Assembly: GCA_020226215.1 (NCBI GenBank)
Contig: CM035234.1
Location: forward strand, 54,253,275 to 54,317,274
Reading direction: 5' to 3'
Length of the DNA stretch: 64,000 bases
DNA from: Sindora glabra
Taxonomy: Eukaryota > Streptophyta > Magnoliopsida > Fabales > Fabaceae
Within the stretch, counting starts at the first letter, position 1; every line of letters begins with the position of its first letter. Both the position numbers and the translations under genes were made by a program. This document shows, piece by piece, positions 33,221 to 45,455 of this stretch. Below the pieces are notes generated by a model. That model was not told where the DNA came from. It searched no databases and was given only the letters and a program-made list of their open reading frames with translations.

Positions 33221-35952
33221 TGTAAAATCCTAAAATAAGATAAGAAAATTTACATAAAAGTTTCCTTTAGAAAATACTCTAAGTGAAGTAAAAATTTTAA
33301 ATAGGAATTTATTAAAAAAAACACCTAAATCAAAAAACTTGATAGGAAACTTGGGTGAAATTCTAGAAAAATGTAAAAGTAATTTGGATGTGAGCCCAAT
33401 TAGAATTTTTATAAAAATTTTATTAGGCATTAAAATAGATTAAAATCTAATTAAAAACCTAATAATAGGTTTAGGAAAATTTGTATAGGAATTTATTGGA
33501 ATTCCAAAACTTTAGTAAATTGAAAAGTGAGAAATTGAGTTGAAAATTAAATGGATTAGTTCAAAAACTTTTAGGCTAAGTTAGATTAAGTTTCCTAGGC
33601 CCAAAATGCATATGTGAGTTCAAAAATGAAAGCCCAAAATAAGGCCTAAAAATGTTTTAAAAACTTAGGGGCAAAAATGTAAAAAGTAGAAAATTGGTGT
33701 TAATTTGTAATAAATCCTTTTTATCTTATAAAGTGGTCTATTTTTATTTGTTTTAGGGTAATAATTTTCTGAACATATAGGGTCATTTTGACACCCCAAA
33801 TGGTTAGCCACATGTCTAAGATCTTTTAATATAATAAAAAGAAATTTGAAGATTTTTTTGTAGTTAGGTTATATATATATTTGTTTGGGCAATTTTGAAC
33901 TAAAAATTTACTTCTTTTGGCAAACTTAGAACTATGAGAAGTAGAGAGAAATTAAGTGAGAATTCAAGTTTTCACATTTATCATATGGTGAATGGCAACT
34001 TTTCCTTATTTTTTTAGGGTTATCTTAAAAAAGATTATGATATTATTGAAATGAAAACAAAGCTTCCAAGTGATCTGAATAGGGTTTTCGATAATCCTAT
34101 GTATTTATAGGTTAGAAACTTTTAAAATTTCAATCTTGGACATTTAAAGGTCATAGTTAGTGTTAGCATAATTGTAGAAGAAATTGAGAATTTTTGAAAA
34201 TTTTTAGATGCATGAAAAAATAAGTTATATGTGAAATACTCAAAACTACCAATTTTAGAACCTTATTCTATTGGGTCTCAGGTTTTTATTTATTTAAAGT
34301 AACAAATGATTGAGAAAAATTATGAAAATTTTAAGATATGATATCTAGTATGTTGGTAAGCTTGTGTTAAAATTTGATGGCAAATAGAGTTGAATTGGTT
34401 ACCTAAATGATAGTTTTGTTTTCACAACACTAGTATTGTTTGAATTTGGTGGCTCTAGGTTTATGCCTTTAGTGTATTGGCAAAGCCATGAAATTCATTG
34501 TATAACAATTAAGTTATTCTTTATTCAACATGTTCAGAATATCATAGCCAAGTTTGCAAGCAACTAGTTTCCATTTGGAATGATAAAAAGTGGCTTGAAT
34601 TACAAGTATTTATATACTGTCTTATTTTGGAAGCCTTGTTTAGTTACTATATGAATAGTAACTTAAGGCCACAAAACTTATAAAATAAATAATGTTTCAT
34701 GCTTACTAATGCGCGAGGAATACGAGACAAAATTTTTGTAAGTTATAAAATTATTTTGGAGTTTCTAAAACTCCAATCAACAATATAAATCCGTAATTTC
34801 CAACAAGTAAAATGTTAATAAAACTTGATGAAAATATTATAAACATTGGTAAAAGTTTGAGAAGTCATTCCCATGGCTAAGAAGTGTTATCATTAATAAG
34901 ATGGTAAAACCAATCTTGAAAAATAATGTTTTAAAAAGATAAAGATGAATATGAAGGAATGGCAAATTATATAAGACATTTATGGCATAGGTGGTATTTG
35001 GCTATACCTATTAAAATAAATTGAATGGTTGATGTTTTAACATCCCATTATTGTCTATTATGAATTGTAAAGGAGAGATACAACATTCTTCACAAAGAAT
35101 GAGAAGTGTCGTTAGTAGTAAAGAAAAAAAAATTGTTAGCTTGTATACCTTAGGTTGTAGGGGATAAAGTTGGATTAAAAATATAAGATAAAACTTGTAT
35201 ACCTATAATTATCATTTTCTATAGTAACATATATTGATCATATACATAAAAAAATTTATAAGATACTAAATAATAATTATATATAAATAAAAGACTAAAC
35301 TTTTGTGATGAAAATTCTTCTAAATAAGATAATGAGTAGCTATTCACTAGGTATATTTTTTACTTTTTTGTTGATTTAAATTATAAGTACTGATCATGGA
35401 ACTGATAGAGTAGATTAATACTTATGTAGGGGCCTTCCAATCTCCCCATGGCACCTATGAGATGCTTTTCTAACATAAAGTGCTATATATGCCTATAAAT
35501 ATAAGAGTAGATTGTGAAGTAATACTTAGAAAAATAGGCTTAGAGTTTAATTCTATTATAATACATCCTTTTTATTAGGTACCCCTACTTGAAAGTTCCG
35601 CTACTAATGATATTTTTTCTTCCTTCGTGGAGCCAGACCTAGAGGAATGGAATCCTGAGGGTCTAATTAAGAGTATGATATATTATATAAATTATATTTC
35701 TATATAAATAATTTTTGGATGTGTATATGTTTATATATTCATATATTACACTCTAAAACTTTTAATATATATATATAATTTGTATTTTGAGTTAAGATAT
35801 TAGCGTCCTCTTATAATATTAATTTAATACAAATATCTATTTGGCATAATATATTTCTATATAAATAATACTGTAGAGGCTTGTAAAAATATCTATTTGG
35901 CATATTAGTACTACTTATGTTGGTCACGATAATTGTAAGACGGGTTGTGACA
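33221..35952 (+). repeat. G1 3' LTR
   Basis: Starts TGTAAAATCCTAAAATAAG after the purine tract and ends GGTTGTGACA. Differs from the 5' LTR by many point changes and small gaps, indicating an old insertion. Confidence 0.85.
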
Positions 35953-37964
35953 CTTGTCTTGAGAGATTTATAAAAGAAAATATATGAAAGGATAAGCCTA
36001 GAGCTTAGTGAATAAATACTCTAACACAATTAAATAAATGTAGTAATTAAAACTTACCAATTAGATTTATCTTGTTGTAAAGCTAAACACTTGAATCACA
36101 TATTACATAGTACACTTTTCATTAGAATCAACATATTCATTTATAATCATTTGCATTTATTGAGGCTATCATTCAAACATACACAATTTTTCATACCATA
36201 ATTTCATTATACTATGCACATAATAACAAGATAAAGAAAGCAAGTAAATCTCCTTATGATTCCTAGTTAACTTTATCCCTTACAAGCCTATCCTTGTACT
36301 TTTTGGATCTGCATTATCCTTTCATAGATAGTTATTGGATTTGGTATTTAACATCACTTTGGCCATATCACATATCCCCTTATTTCAATACACTTTTACT
36401 CATCAAATATGCATATCTCAATGCATAATCATCCTATGACTCATTACGTGGTCACACATCTCAATTCCATCATTACATATATAATATCACATTTGGATTC
36501 AAGTTCCTTTTCACAATATAACTCTTTGAAATTTATCAAGTGTAGTTGATTATAAAGTTACCTATATAACCTAACAAAAAGAGCATAATTGACTATAAGG
36601 GGCTTTAGCTGGAAAGTAGGGACCAATGATCAACTATGGACTTTTGAGGAGCGAAATCCTATTTAATAATTAACTACATAATCAACTATTATTTTCCAAA
36701 GGAAAAACCTTGTAGCCATTATCAATTATGTAGTTAATTATAGGGCTCCCAATGTTAACTTTGCACTTGTATAATCAACTACAACTACCCATAAAGTAGT
36801 TTTTAGGCTATAGCCCACTATATAATTGACTATAACTAAGATTTCTAGGTTTTTTAACTTGAAAACACTATTCACCTCACCATTAATACTACTCTCATGC
36901 ATTTATTACTTTACTAATGCTTACCAAATCATGAATTCAATTCAAAGGAACATATTTAAATCATTTATAACATTAAATATAAATCAAGCCTTATGAATCT
37001 TCATATTTATCACATAAAGCATAAAACCTAAAACTCACATTCAAACTAAACAAAACTATGTAAATCCCTAAACTAAGGCTAAAATATTCATTCACCTAGT
37101 ATGAAAGAGGATTTGGAAGGATGGATTTGTTGTCTTTTAGTCTTAATCAACCAAAATTCTAAGGATTTCATGTTAGGGTTCATCTTTTCCTTCTTTTAGG
37201 TTAAACACTAAAATCCTTTCAAATCTCAAGAAAAGAATTGAAAGCTTAGTTATCTATTACAATCTAATCTTGAGGTGTGTGATCGATGTAAGCAGTCGCC
37301 TTTAGCAAACCCCTTACTAGCCTTCTTAGATAAAAATGCATCTTTTCTAAAAAAAATGTTTTATGTCATCCTAATCTTTAATGGAAATGAGTACTTCTAA
37401 TAACAAAATGCAAAAGGATGTTGTGCCATTATGTAATGTATAGGTAAATATACCACTAAGTCTTTTAACTGTCTAGTGACTCACCTTAGCACTATAATAT
37501 TTAGATGGGCTCACTTCCTTTCCATAGATAACAACTAAGTATTGTAGAGAAAATTCCTTATAAAAAGAAATGAAATAAGAACAATAACAATGAGGTTTCA
37601 TAGAATACTCAATAAGTAAGCAAAATAATATAAATTAATTAAAGTGAATAAAAAATTTAATAGCTATTCTATTGAATACTTCATGTAAAGAAAGATGGTG
37701 AGTATCTATACCTTCTTAAAAAAATATATTGTCTATGGATTAATCAACCATTTTAAGAGATAAAAATAACATATATGGTACAAGGTTTAGTTTCTCTTAT
37801 GTCATTTACCTTATAATGTTACGCTCAAGGAAGCTATTCAAGTTATGGGTTAATATATTCAAGCATACACTCCACTGGTCAATTACAATTATAAATTGAT
37901 AATTTTACATACATCCTATTAATGTCAATGTATTTGTCAATAAGTAATTAATCTTTTCTTTTAA
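35953..37964. other. Repeat-like stretch between G1 and G3
   Basis: No coding. 36535-36845 is packed with TAGTTGATTAT/ATAATCAACTA-type words in both orientations, as found in some plant LTRs. The whole stretch may be an old LTR fragment in minus orientation, but no partner copy is in the window. Confidence 0.45.
36535..36845. repeat. Cluster of TAATTGACTATA / ATAATCAACTA words
   Basis: At least eight occurrences of short sense and antisense words (TAGTTGATTATAA, ATAATTGACTATAA, ATAATCAACTA, ATCAATTATGTAGTTAATTA) within 310 bases, several adjacent as palindromes. Confidence 0.8.
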
Positions 37965-38571
37965 TGCAGGAGCATCCAATAAAAAAGTCTAAGAGTTATC
38001 TTGAGAAATGACCTAAGTTCAATATATGATGAAGTTTTTTGAATTCAAGAATTAGGCTCAATTTTTCATAATTAGGACCATCTAAAAGGCTTTTAAGTCT
38101 AGTTTCCAGAAAGTTAAATTTCACTTTATTTTTTATTTTTCTAGGAAAATTTATTATATTTTCTAGATTAGTTTACCAAAAATGTCCAAGTTCAATGTTG
38201 CATTTAAATGTTTCTCTTTAAACAAGAATATCTCATTAATGCTTCAATTTCCTATGCCTAAAGGGATGTTCCAAGACTATTTTTTAATTTCCTATTCTTA
38301 GAAGGATGTTCCAAGAGTCTTTATTTATATGTTTATGATATAGTCTTAAATAGATAATTTTTTAATGATAAAAAATGTTAAAGAGCCTTTATGCTTCTTT
38401 CTCTAAGTTTTTATATCTTTTTAGTGGGTTTCATTGAATAGTGAGCTTTTTCCTTGCATTTCTATGCATAATTATATCTACAAACAATTGACAGATGTAC
38501 AAAGTCTATGAATTGCCTATTCATTTTCCTTTTTTATTTTCTCCCATATCTATCAAAGCTGGGTTGTGATA
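37965..38571 (+). repeat. G3 5' LTR
   Basis: About 607 bp. Its first 130 bases match 45179-45326 (AAGAGTTATCTTGAGAAATG, TATATGATGAAGTTTTT). Ends near GGGTTGTGATA. Confidence 0.7.
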
Positions 38572-38784
38572 GCTATTCATGGATTTTGTATTGATGGTTT
38601 AAATAAGGATAATTGACTGTGAAATAGATAATATGAGGAGACGGATTGAAGAACTCAAGCAACAATTTTAACATTATAAAGGTTTGGAAGATCATAAGAA
38701 TGCATATATTGATAATGATCATCAAAATCATTTTAGGAGTGATTCTCAAGGATTGTGTGATTGTTCTCGTTCTCATCATTATTA

Positions 38785-38828
38785 AAGAAGAAGAAGAAGA
38801 AGAAGAAGAAGAAGAAGAAGAAGAAGAA
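38785..38828. repeat. (GAA)n microsatellite in G3 gag
   Basis: About 14-15 GAA units in the gag region. Confidence 0.95.
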
Positions 38829-40452
38829 ATTGCTCATTTCATAAAGATGTTAATATGAAAGTGGATAGTCTAAAATTTGTAGGAATAATGCAACTTAATG
38901 AGTTTCTTAATTAACTAAATACTGTTGAACACATCTTTGAATTTAAAGAGTATTTGAAGGACTAGAAAGAAAAGTTGTAGCCTTTAAACTTATAAATTAT
39001 GCTTTCTTATGGTGAGAGAATTTGAAAAAGTAGAAGGCTCATGCAATTAGAAGTTAGATTAAAACATAGAAGAAAATGAAAGGTGAGTTGAAACAGAGAT
39101 TCTTTCCTAAAAATAATTGGATGGATATGTTATATAAAATTTAAACATTGCAATAAGAACATAAGTGTGGAAAAGTAGACTATTGAATTTGAACATCTTA
39201 TGTTGAAATGTGATATGGCTAAATCGAAGGAGTAAACTATGACATGTTATTTAGGAAGGCTGAGAAAAGAGACTAGAGATTTAATCTGATTGCAACAATA
39301 TTGGTATTTTAATGATATGAGAAAGCTTTTAGTGATTATTGAAAAGTAATAAAATAAGATTCATAAAAGTGGTCCCAAGCCACCTTTTAAATCTTTTCCT
39401 TCATCCTAAAGGACTAGTTCTAGTTCAAAACCATCTTCTTTAGCCAAGCCTACTAGTAATAGGTCTAATCCTAGGGCAGATAAGCAACCTATCATTTCCA
39501 ATGGTAGCTTAAAGAAATGTTTTGAATATCAAGGTTATGTCTATATTGCTTATGAATGCCCAAATTATAAAATTGTGACCATGGTTAAGGAGGATGAATC
39601 TAAAAAAGAAATAATATAACTAGTATATGATGAGGAAATTGTGTATATGAAAAGGAGATGCTTGTAATCCACAAGAGATTGAATATGAATCCAAGGGAGG
39701 AAGACAATGAATGCTAGTAAGAAAGCATTTTTCACATAAGATGCACTTCTCATGGCAAATTTATGATTTAATTATCTATTTCGAGAGCTATTCTAATTAA
39801 CAATTATAAAAATGTTGGAAAAATTATAGCTAAAAATAGAAAAGTATCTGAAGCCATGTAAATTTCAATAATTTTGCAAATAGAGTGAGGTAAAAGTTAA
39901 TAAGCATTATTTAGTTCCTTTCTTAATTAGAAGGAGTTATAATGATGAAATTTACTATGATGTAGCTCTTATGGATGTTTCTTATTGGCTTTGGGTAGAA
40001 TATGGTTGTATGATAGAAGGATAGCTAATGATGGCTTTAAAAAACTTATTCTTTTATGGAAAATGGTGTTCAAATTATTTTGTCTTTAATGAAACTAGAT
40101 TTGCTTGTCAAGCCTAAAAAAAAAGTGGGAAGCACATCAATGTTTAGAAATTTAATTAAAGGAGAGATGTGGGTTAGTAATGAAGTTTATGCTTTTGTTG
40201 TTATGAAAAGTCAAAAGCAAAATCACATTATCAAAATCTATTAGTTCATCCTCTATTGCAAGAATTTACTGATATTATTTCAAATGAAATACTATAATCT
40301 CCTACCTATAAGAGACATTTAACACTAGGTTGATTTAATTTTTAGCTCCATTCTTGTAAACAAAGCAGCTTATTAGATGAATCCTAAGCAACATGAAATA
40401 TGGTATCAAGTTGATGAGTTAATCTCTAAAGGATTGGTAAAAGAAAGTGTAA

Positions 40453-42860
40453 TGTCCCGAATTTTCAATTCTATTATTTGAATGTTTAATTTCTGAGGCT
40501 GTAGAAACGAAGAGCATGTTTGAGTTAGCCTGGTGGGTGAATCTCAAGTTGAAAGGAATTAAGTGTAAGGGTAAATGAAATTTTGAAGGAAAAGGATAGT
40601 AGGGAAAGAATTAATTTTCCTAAATAGTATGAATGGTCAGAGAAGGTTGGGAAACCCTAAAAGGGGAGGTTGTCTAAGTCTGATAGTGTAAGGAATTTTA
40701 AATAGACAGAAACCCTATGGACTAAATTGCAAAAGTGCAGAATCGGGTGTGGTTAAAGTGAAATAACTAAGGAATTGGAATCTAATATGAATAACCAAGA
40801 GTTTTAGGGTGCAATATGTGATTTTAAATAGTGTGACTAATAGATTTATGACAAGTGTCATTGTTAGAAAAATAATGGCAAGAATAGCCTTACTTTTGGT
40901 GAAAAAAGGACTAAAATACCCTTGAAAATTTTAAAAATGACCAAAATACCCTTAAAGCTTCATGAAGACTCTACTACCTTCTCCATTCTCCAAAAAGCTG
41001 CAGAAAATCCTCCATGAAAGCAAGCTGGACGTGTGAGAGAGAGAAGGAAGAGAGAGAAAGTTTCTTTTGAGTTTTTCACCCCAAAATACCAAGATTCAAG
41101 CTAAGGTGTAGAAGGGAAAATTGCTCCTCTCATCAAGCTCTATCTATTGATGTCCCTAGATTGAAGAAAAACCCAAGTTTGATCAAGTTTGGGGAGCTCT
41201 AAGTGAGGATTCTCAAGTTGCATCAAGAGGTAAAAATGATCTCCCCTAAGAGCTCTTTAATGTACTCTTCTTAGTTTCTTGAAATCTTGAAGTTGGTAAG
41301 GTCAAGGGTTATTGAACATGGAGTTTAGGATGATTTGAACATGTTTGATGGTGTTTTAGATGTTGTAGTGTTGATTTATGGCTTTGGTTTGGTGTAAAAA
41401 CAACAAGAAACCATGATTACACACCTGGGTTTTAGAGGTATAATGGTGCATGTGTAGTATGGGCATGATATGTTTAGAACTTGGCTAAGTTAGTGAATTT
41501 AGAATAAGTTTTATGAATGATGAAGCCCATGGAAGATGAAACTTTGAAGTTATGAAAGTGTTTGTGTGTATTTTTCATTTTGAGAGGCTAAAACCATGAA
41601 ATGCAAAAGAAGGAAGGAAGGAGTTTTAGTGTTTAATGTGTTTTCGGAGGATCAGCAAGGTACACGGGGTAGAACACGGCCCGTGTTGTACCCCGTGTTC
41701 CTCGTCAAAGCTGATCAGTGTGCTACACGGGGTGCAACACTCCCCGTGTTTAATTTAGGACTGAAGGACAGTAAGGTACACGGGATAGAACACGTCCCGT
41801 GTTCACCCTCGTGTTCTTTGTCGAGTAGCCCAGAAGTGAACCAGTAAGGAACACGACCATGAACACGGGGTATGGGACCCCCGTGTTCTTTGTTAAGTGA
41901 ACTTTTTGGCTTTAATTCTTCATGTTTTGCATGGTTTTACCTTTGGATTCTTTTCTAATGTTCATAAGTGTCATTTTAAAGCTTGAAAGCAAAGTATAGA
42001 GCATCTAAGTATGCATTTAATTAAGTGGAGAAAGTAAAGAATACATGAGGTTTAGGGAAAGTGATAATGTTCTAATATAAGCTATGATGTGTATTTGTAT
42101 AGACTAAAGAGTGACAACTTGCAAAGGCAAGAGGAAGTATAAAGGAGTTTTTAAGTGAGAGCAAAGGGAACATCACGTTGGAAGCTTGTGAAAGGTAGCT
42201 AGCTTTATCCTTAAGCTGTTTTCTATTTATATGATTCTCTGTATTTTATGCCATTGTACGGAATGTGTATGAATTTGCTGTGTGCGGTACCTATGGCTTG
42301 ATACCTCGGGAAGACAGTGTGATACTGTGTTAGGCCTTTTAGCTCGAGTACCCCGGGAAGACAGCGTGATGCTGTATATAGGCCTAGGTACGATTATTTT
42401 TTATGGCCATCTAGATATTGATAAGAGTCCTTGAATGGGCATGATGTTTGCTATGTGTGATGCACATTTCTTACAATGGTAATGAATGAGGTGACATATG
42501 ATTGATTGATTTCAAAATGTACGTTTTATTTGCTTGAGGATTTGGAATGGCTTGAAATGTTTTTACGGCAATGCTAGCTATTGGGAAACTTTGTTTCTTA
42601 TGTTTTTATTGTGACTAACCATTCCAGGTGATGCTTCTAAAGGCTCTCATGATAAAGGGCAATGATGTTTGAAGTTGTAAATAATTATATAGTTGGTGAC
42701 CTTGTATATGATGGATGTACACTTTGTAAAGTTGAACTTATGCATAATTATATGACTTTTGATCATGTGTATAGAATACAAAGAATTTGAGATATTCCGT
42801 ATTAGCTTGAGATAGATGGCGAATGAGTACGTATTAGTCATCTAGTAAATGAGGAATAAG
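40453..42860. mobile_element. LTR-like insertion in G3 reverse transcriptase
   Basis: About 2.4 kb with no coding domain, starting TGTCCCGAATTTTC, a start typical of large gypsy LTRs. It contains ACACGGGG/CCCCGTGT clusters (41655-41895) and a duplicated CGGGAAGACAG-GTGATGCTGT block (42305-42380), as seen in chromovirus LTRs. It may be a solo LTR. The right end and target duplication could not be fixed. The region after about 42500 could belong to another fragment. Confidence 0.55.
41655..41895. repeat. ACACGGGG / CCCCGTGT inverted-word cluster
   Basis: Four successive blocks near 41662, 41723, 41777 and 41852, each with an ACACGGG(G) word followed by its complement CCCGTGTT about 20-40 bases later. 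Spacing is roughly 55-75 bp. The cluster is GC-rich in AT-rich surroundings. Confidence 0.85.
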
Positions 42861-45178
42861 ACGTTAATAAGTAAGGGAGTTACAGAAAGCATGATTTCAT
42901 ATGCAGTTATAGCCTTGTTAGTGCCTAAAAAGGATGGACCATGGCATATGTTTATGAACAATAGAGCTATAAATTGGATCGCTATTAAGTATAGGTTCCT
43001 AATTCTTAGACCTAATGATATACTTGATCAACCACATTGTGCTATTATCTTTTCTAAAATTAATCTTTATAGTGGCTATTATTAAATTAGAATGAGACTT
43101 AATGATGAATGAAAGACATCTTTCACAATAAGAAATGGCCTTTATAAGTGGATTATTGTGTCATTTGGGTTTTTTAATGCTCTTATGACATTTATAAGAC
43201 TAATGACTTATATGTTTAAACCACTTATGGTTAGATTTGTTATTATTCATTTTGATGATATTCTTATTTATAGCAAGCCAAAATTTGAATATTTGAAGCA
43301 ACTGTTTCAGGTTTTGAGGGATTAGAAGCTTTATGCTAACTTCAAAAAGTGCTAATTCTTGACAAATAATATTATTTTTTTTAGTTTATATTATATAATC
43401 TATTAGTATTGAAGTTGAACTTAGCAAAATTAAAGCAATCATTAGCTAGCTTGTCCCTAAATTAATTCATGATGTTTGAATCTTTCATGGCTTTTATCTT
43501 TTTCTATTGGAGGTTTATCAAAGGATTTAGCTCTCTTATTGCTTAAATTATTAAGTACATAAAAGGAAGTTCATTTGAGGGGACTTTAATAGAAAAAAGT
43601 TTTAATTTAATAAAAAGGAAGATAAGTGAAGCTCTTATTCTTGTATTTCTAAATTTTGACAGAATGTTTGGAGTTGAATGTGATACTTCAAATGTAGCCA
43701 CTAGTGTTGTTCTTAGCTAAGAGGGTAAACTAATTGCATTCTTTAATAAGAAACTAAATGAAATGAAAAAGAAGTACTTAACTTAGGATAAAAGAGTTTT
43801 ATCCTATTGTTCATACTCTTAATCATTGAAATCACTATTTACTACTAAAAGAGTTTATTCTTTATTCTAATTATAAAGCATTAAAGTATTTGAATACTTA
43901 ACACAAGCTCAATAATCATCATGCAAAATAGGTTGAATTTCTTCAACTCTATGTATTATCTATAAAGCATAAGTCTAGAAAACTTAATAAGGTGGCTGAT
44001 GCATTTAGCATAAGGCGCATTGCCTTTTTAGTATAATGGAAGCAAAGCTAATGGATTTTGAAGTTGTTAATAACTTCTATGTAGATGATCTAGATTTTAG
44101 TACTTTTTGGAAATCTTGCTTTAAAGGTTCTAGTGACTATTTCTTTTTGCAAGATGAATTTCTTTCAAGGAAATTAGGTTATATATTCCTAATACCTCCT
44201 TACGTGAAGCTATAATTATAAAAACTCATAAAGGTAGATTTGTTAGTTATATATATGTTGCATCACAAAGCTAAAAGCCATGGGTAGAATTTTGGCCTTT
44301 ATACTTGTCTTTTTATATGTAATGCTTCTTAGAAAGATGTTAGCATAGATTTCATTTTGAAATTGTCTCGCACATAAAGGTGTAAAGATTCAATCTTAAT
44401 GGTCATTGATTAATTTTCTAAGATGGCACATTTTATTCTTTACATAAAAACTTTGGATGCTTCTCATGTTGCAAATCTTTATTTTAAGGAAATTATGAAG
44501 CTTAATGGATTCATGAGCCATTTTTAGAGAACACTTTGAAGGAAGTTAGGCACAAGATTACAATTTAGCATAACATGTCATCCACAAACTAATGGGAAAA
44601 TTAAAGTTATCAATGGAACCTTAGGAAATCTTTTGAAGAGTCTAGTGTAAAAGAACATTAAAGAGTGGGAATTGCTCTCACCATATGCTAATTTTGCTTA
44701 CAATAAGTCTACTAGTTAAACTATAAGTTTAAGCTCATTTAAAATTATGTATGGTATGAATCCTAATAGCATATTAGATTTGGTTCCACTTCTACCAAAA
44801 ATCATTTAGTGGAGATGTCGAGGGAAGAGTAAAGTGTATTAAAAAGTTATGTGAATAAATAAAAAAAAGATAGCATAATAGAAAAAAATTACCAAGCTCA
44901 AGCCAATAAGCATAAAAGGTTTGTTTAATTTAAAGGGGACTTGGTATAGATATATATCTTCAAAAGGGATGATTTCCACCTAAAAAATTTCCTAAGCTCA
45001 AGCTTGAAGAAGATAGTCCATTCAAAGTGTTGAAGTGAAAAGGAGATAATGCTTATAATATTGATTTACTTGCAAAATATAAAGTCTCAAACATTTTCAA
45101 TGTTTTTAACTTCACTCCATATCAAGATAAAGATGATATTGACTCAAGGATGAGTGCTTTTCAACCAAGGGAGCTTGA

Positions 45179-45326
45179 TATGGAAGCATCCATCAAAGAA
45201 GCTTAAGAGTTATCTTAAGAAATGACTTAAGTTTAATATATGATGAAGTTTTTAGAATAGAATTAAGCCTAATTTTCTATGGTAATTTAGACTTTCAAAT
45301 CAATATCAAGTGAAGTATGAATAGTT
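45179..45326 (+). repeat. G3 3' LTR, truncated by G2 insertion
   Basis: 148 bases of LTR, homologous to the start of 37965-38571, then the G2 LTR start. Confidence 0.7.
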
Positions 45327-45455
45327 TATGATACCCAAATAAAGCAAAAAAGTTTAAGAAAGAATTTTGACTTGAAAACATCATAAATAGAAAATTGGTA
45401 AGGTAATTGAGCGAAATTAGAGTGAATCATGAAGATAGTTTGGATGTACGACTAA
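45327..45455 (+). repeat. G2 5' LTR, first fragment
   Basis: 129 bases matching 61307-61435 (AAGTTTAA-AA-GAATTTTGACT, AAGATAGTTT-GATGTAC), cut after ACTAA by Z. Confidence 0.8.

Larger units (their letters stand above)
25687..35952 (+). mobile_element. G1: full-length decayed Ty3/gypsy (chromovirus-like) retrotransposon
   Basis: LTRs of about 2.66 kb (25687-28348) and 2.73 kb (33221-35952). The 5' LTR is followed by a decayed primer site (GTTGATATTAATGCATAG, compare TTGGTATTAGAGCATAG in relatives) and the 3' LTR is preceded by the purine tract AAAGGGGAAGAA. Domain order protease, reverse transcriptase, RNase H, integrase is gypsy-type. Large LTRs beginning TGTAATA-CC and ending GT(T/C)GTGACA suggest a Tekay-like chromovirus (inference). 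The flanks CTCAT and CTTGT share only three of five bases, so the target duplication is doubtful. Confidence 0.85.
38632..45160 (+). pseudogene. G3 gag-pol polyprotein pseudogene (interrupted)
   Basis: Gag begins near 38632 (RRIEELKQQF, then a GAA microsatellite within the coding region). Gag core lies about 38850-39360, and a degenerate CCHC knuckle near 39520 (CFEYQGYVYIAYECPN). Protease follows (YDVALMDV near 39957), then the RT start (NKAAY, QVDELISKGLVKESV, about 40357-40452). A 2.4-kb insertion follows. RT resumes at about 42862 (LISKGVTESM, ALLVPKKDGPW, NRAINW, IIFSKINLYSGYY, FDDILIYSK). RNase H and integrase run about 43660-44850 and the tail near 44920-45160 (FKGDLV, MSAFQPRELDMEASIKEA). 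Many stops and frameshifts. The two RT flanks overlap oddly. Confidence 0.82.
37965..45326 (+). mobile_element. G3: decayed Ty3/gypsy retrotransposon, 3' LTR cut by G2
   Basis: 5' LTR about 37965-38571. A matching block begins at about 45179 after the coding end and purine-rich GGGAGCTTGA, and runs only to 45326, where G2 is inserted. Coding order gag, protease, reverse transcriptase, RNase H, integrase is gypsy-type. The rest of the 3' LTR should follow G2, outside the window. Confidence 0.8.

Noticed and set aside
36535..36845. CRISPR-like or origin-like repeat array
   Set aside because: Plant nuclear DNA; words are short, irregularly spaced and in both orientations, with no constant repeat or spacer length.
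38573..38858. Frames with poly-Glu around the GAA run
   Set aside because: Microsatellite artefact within decayed G3 gag; the gag frame is another one.
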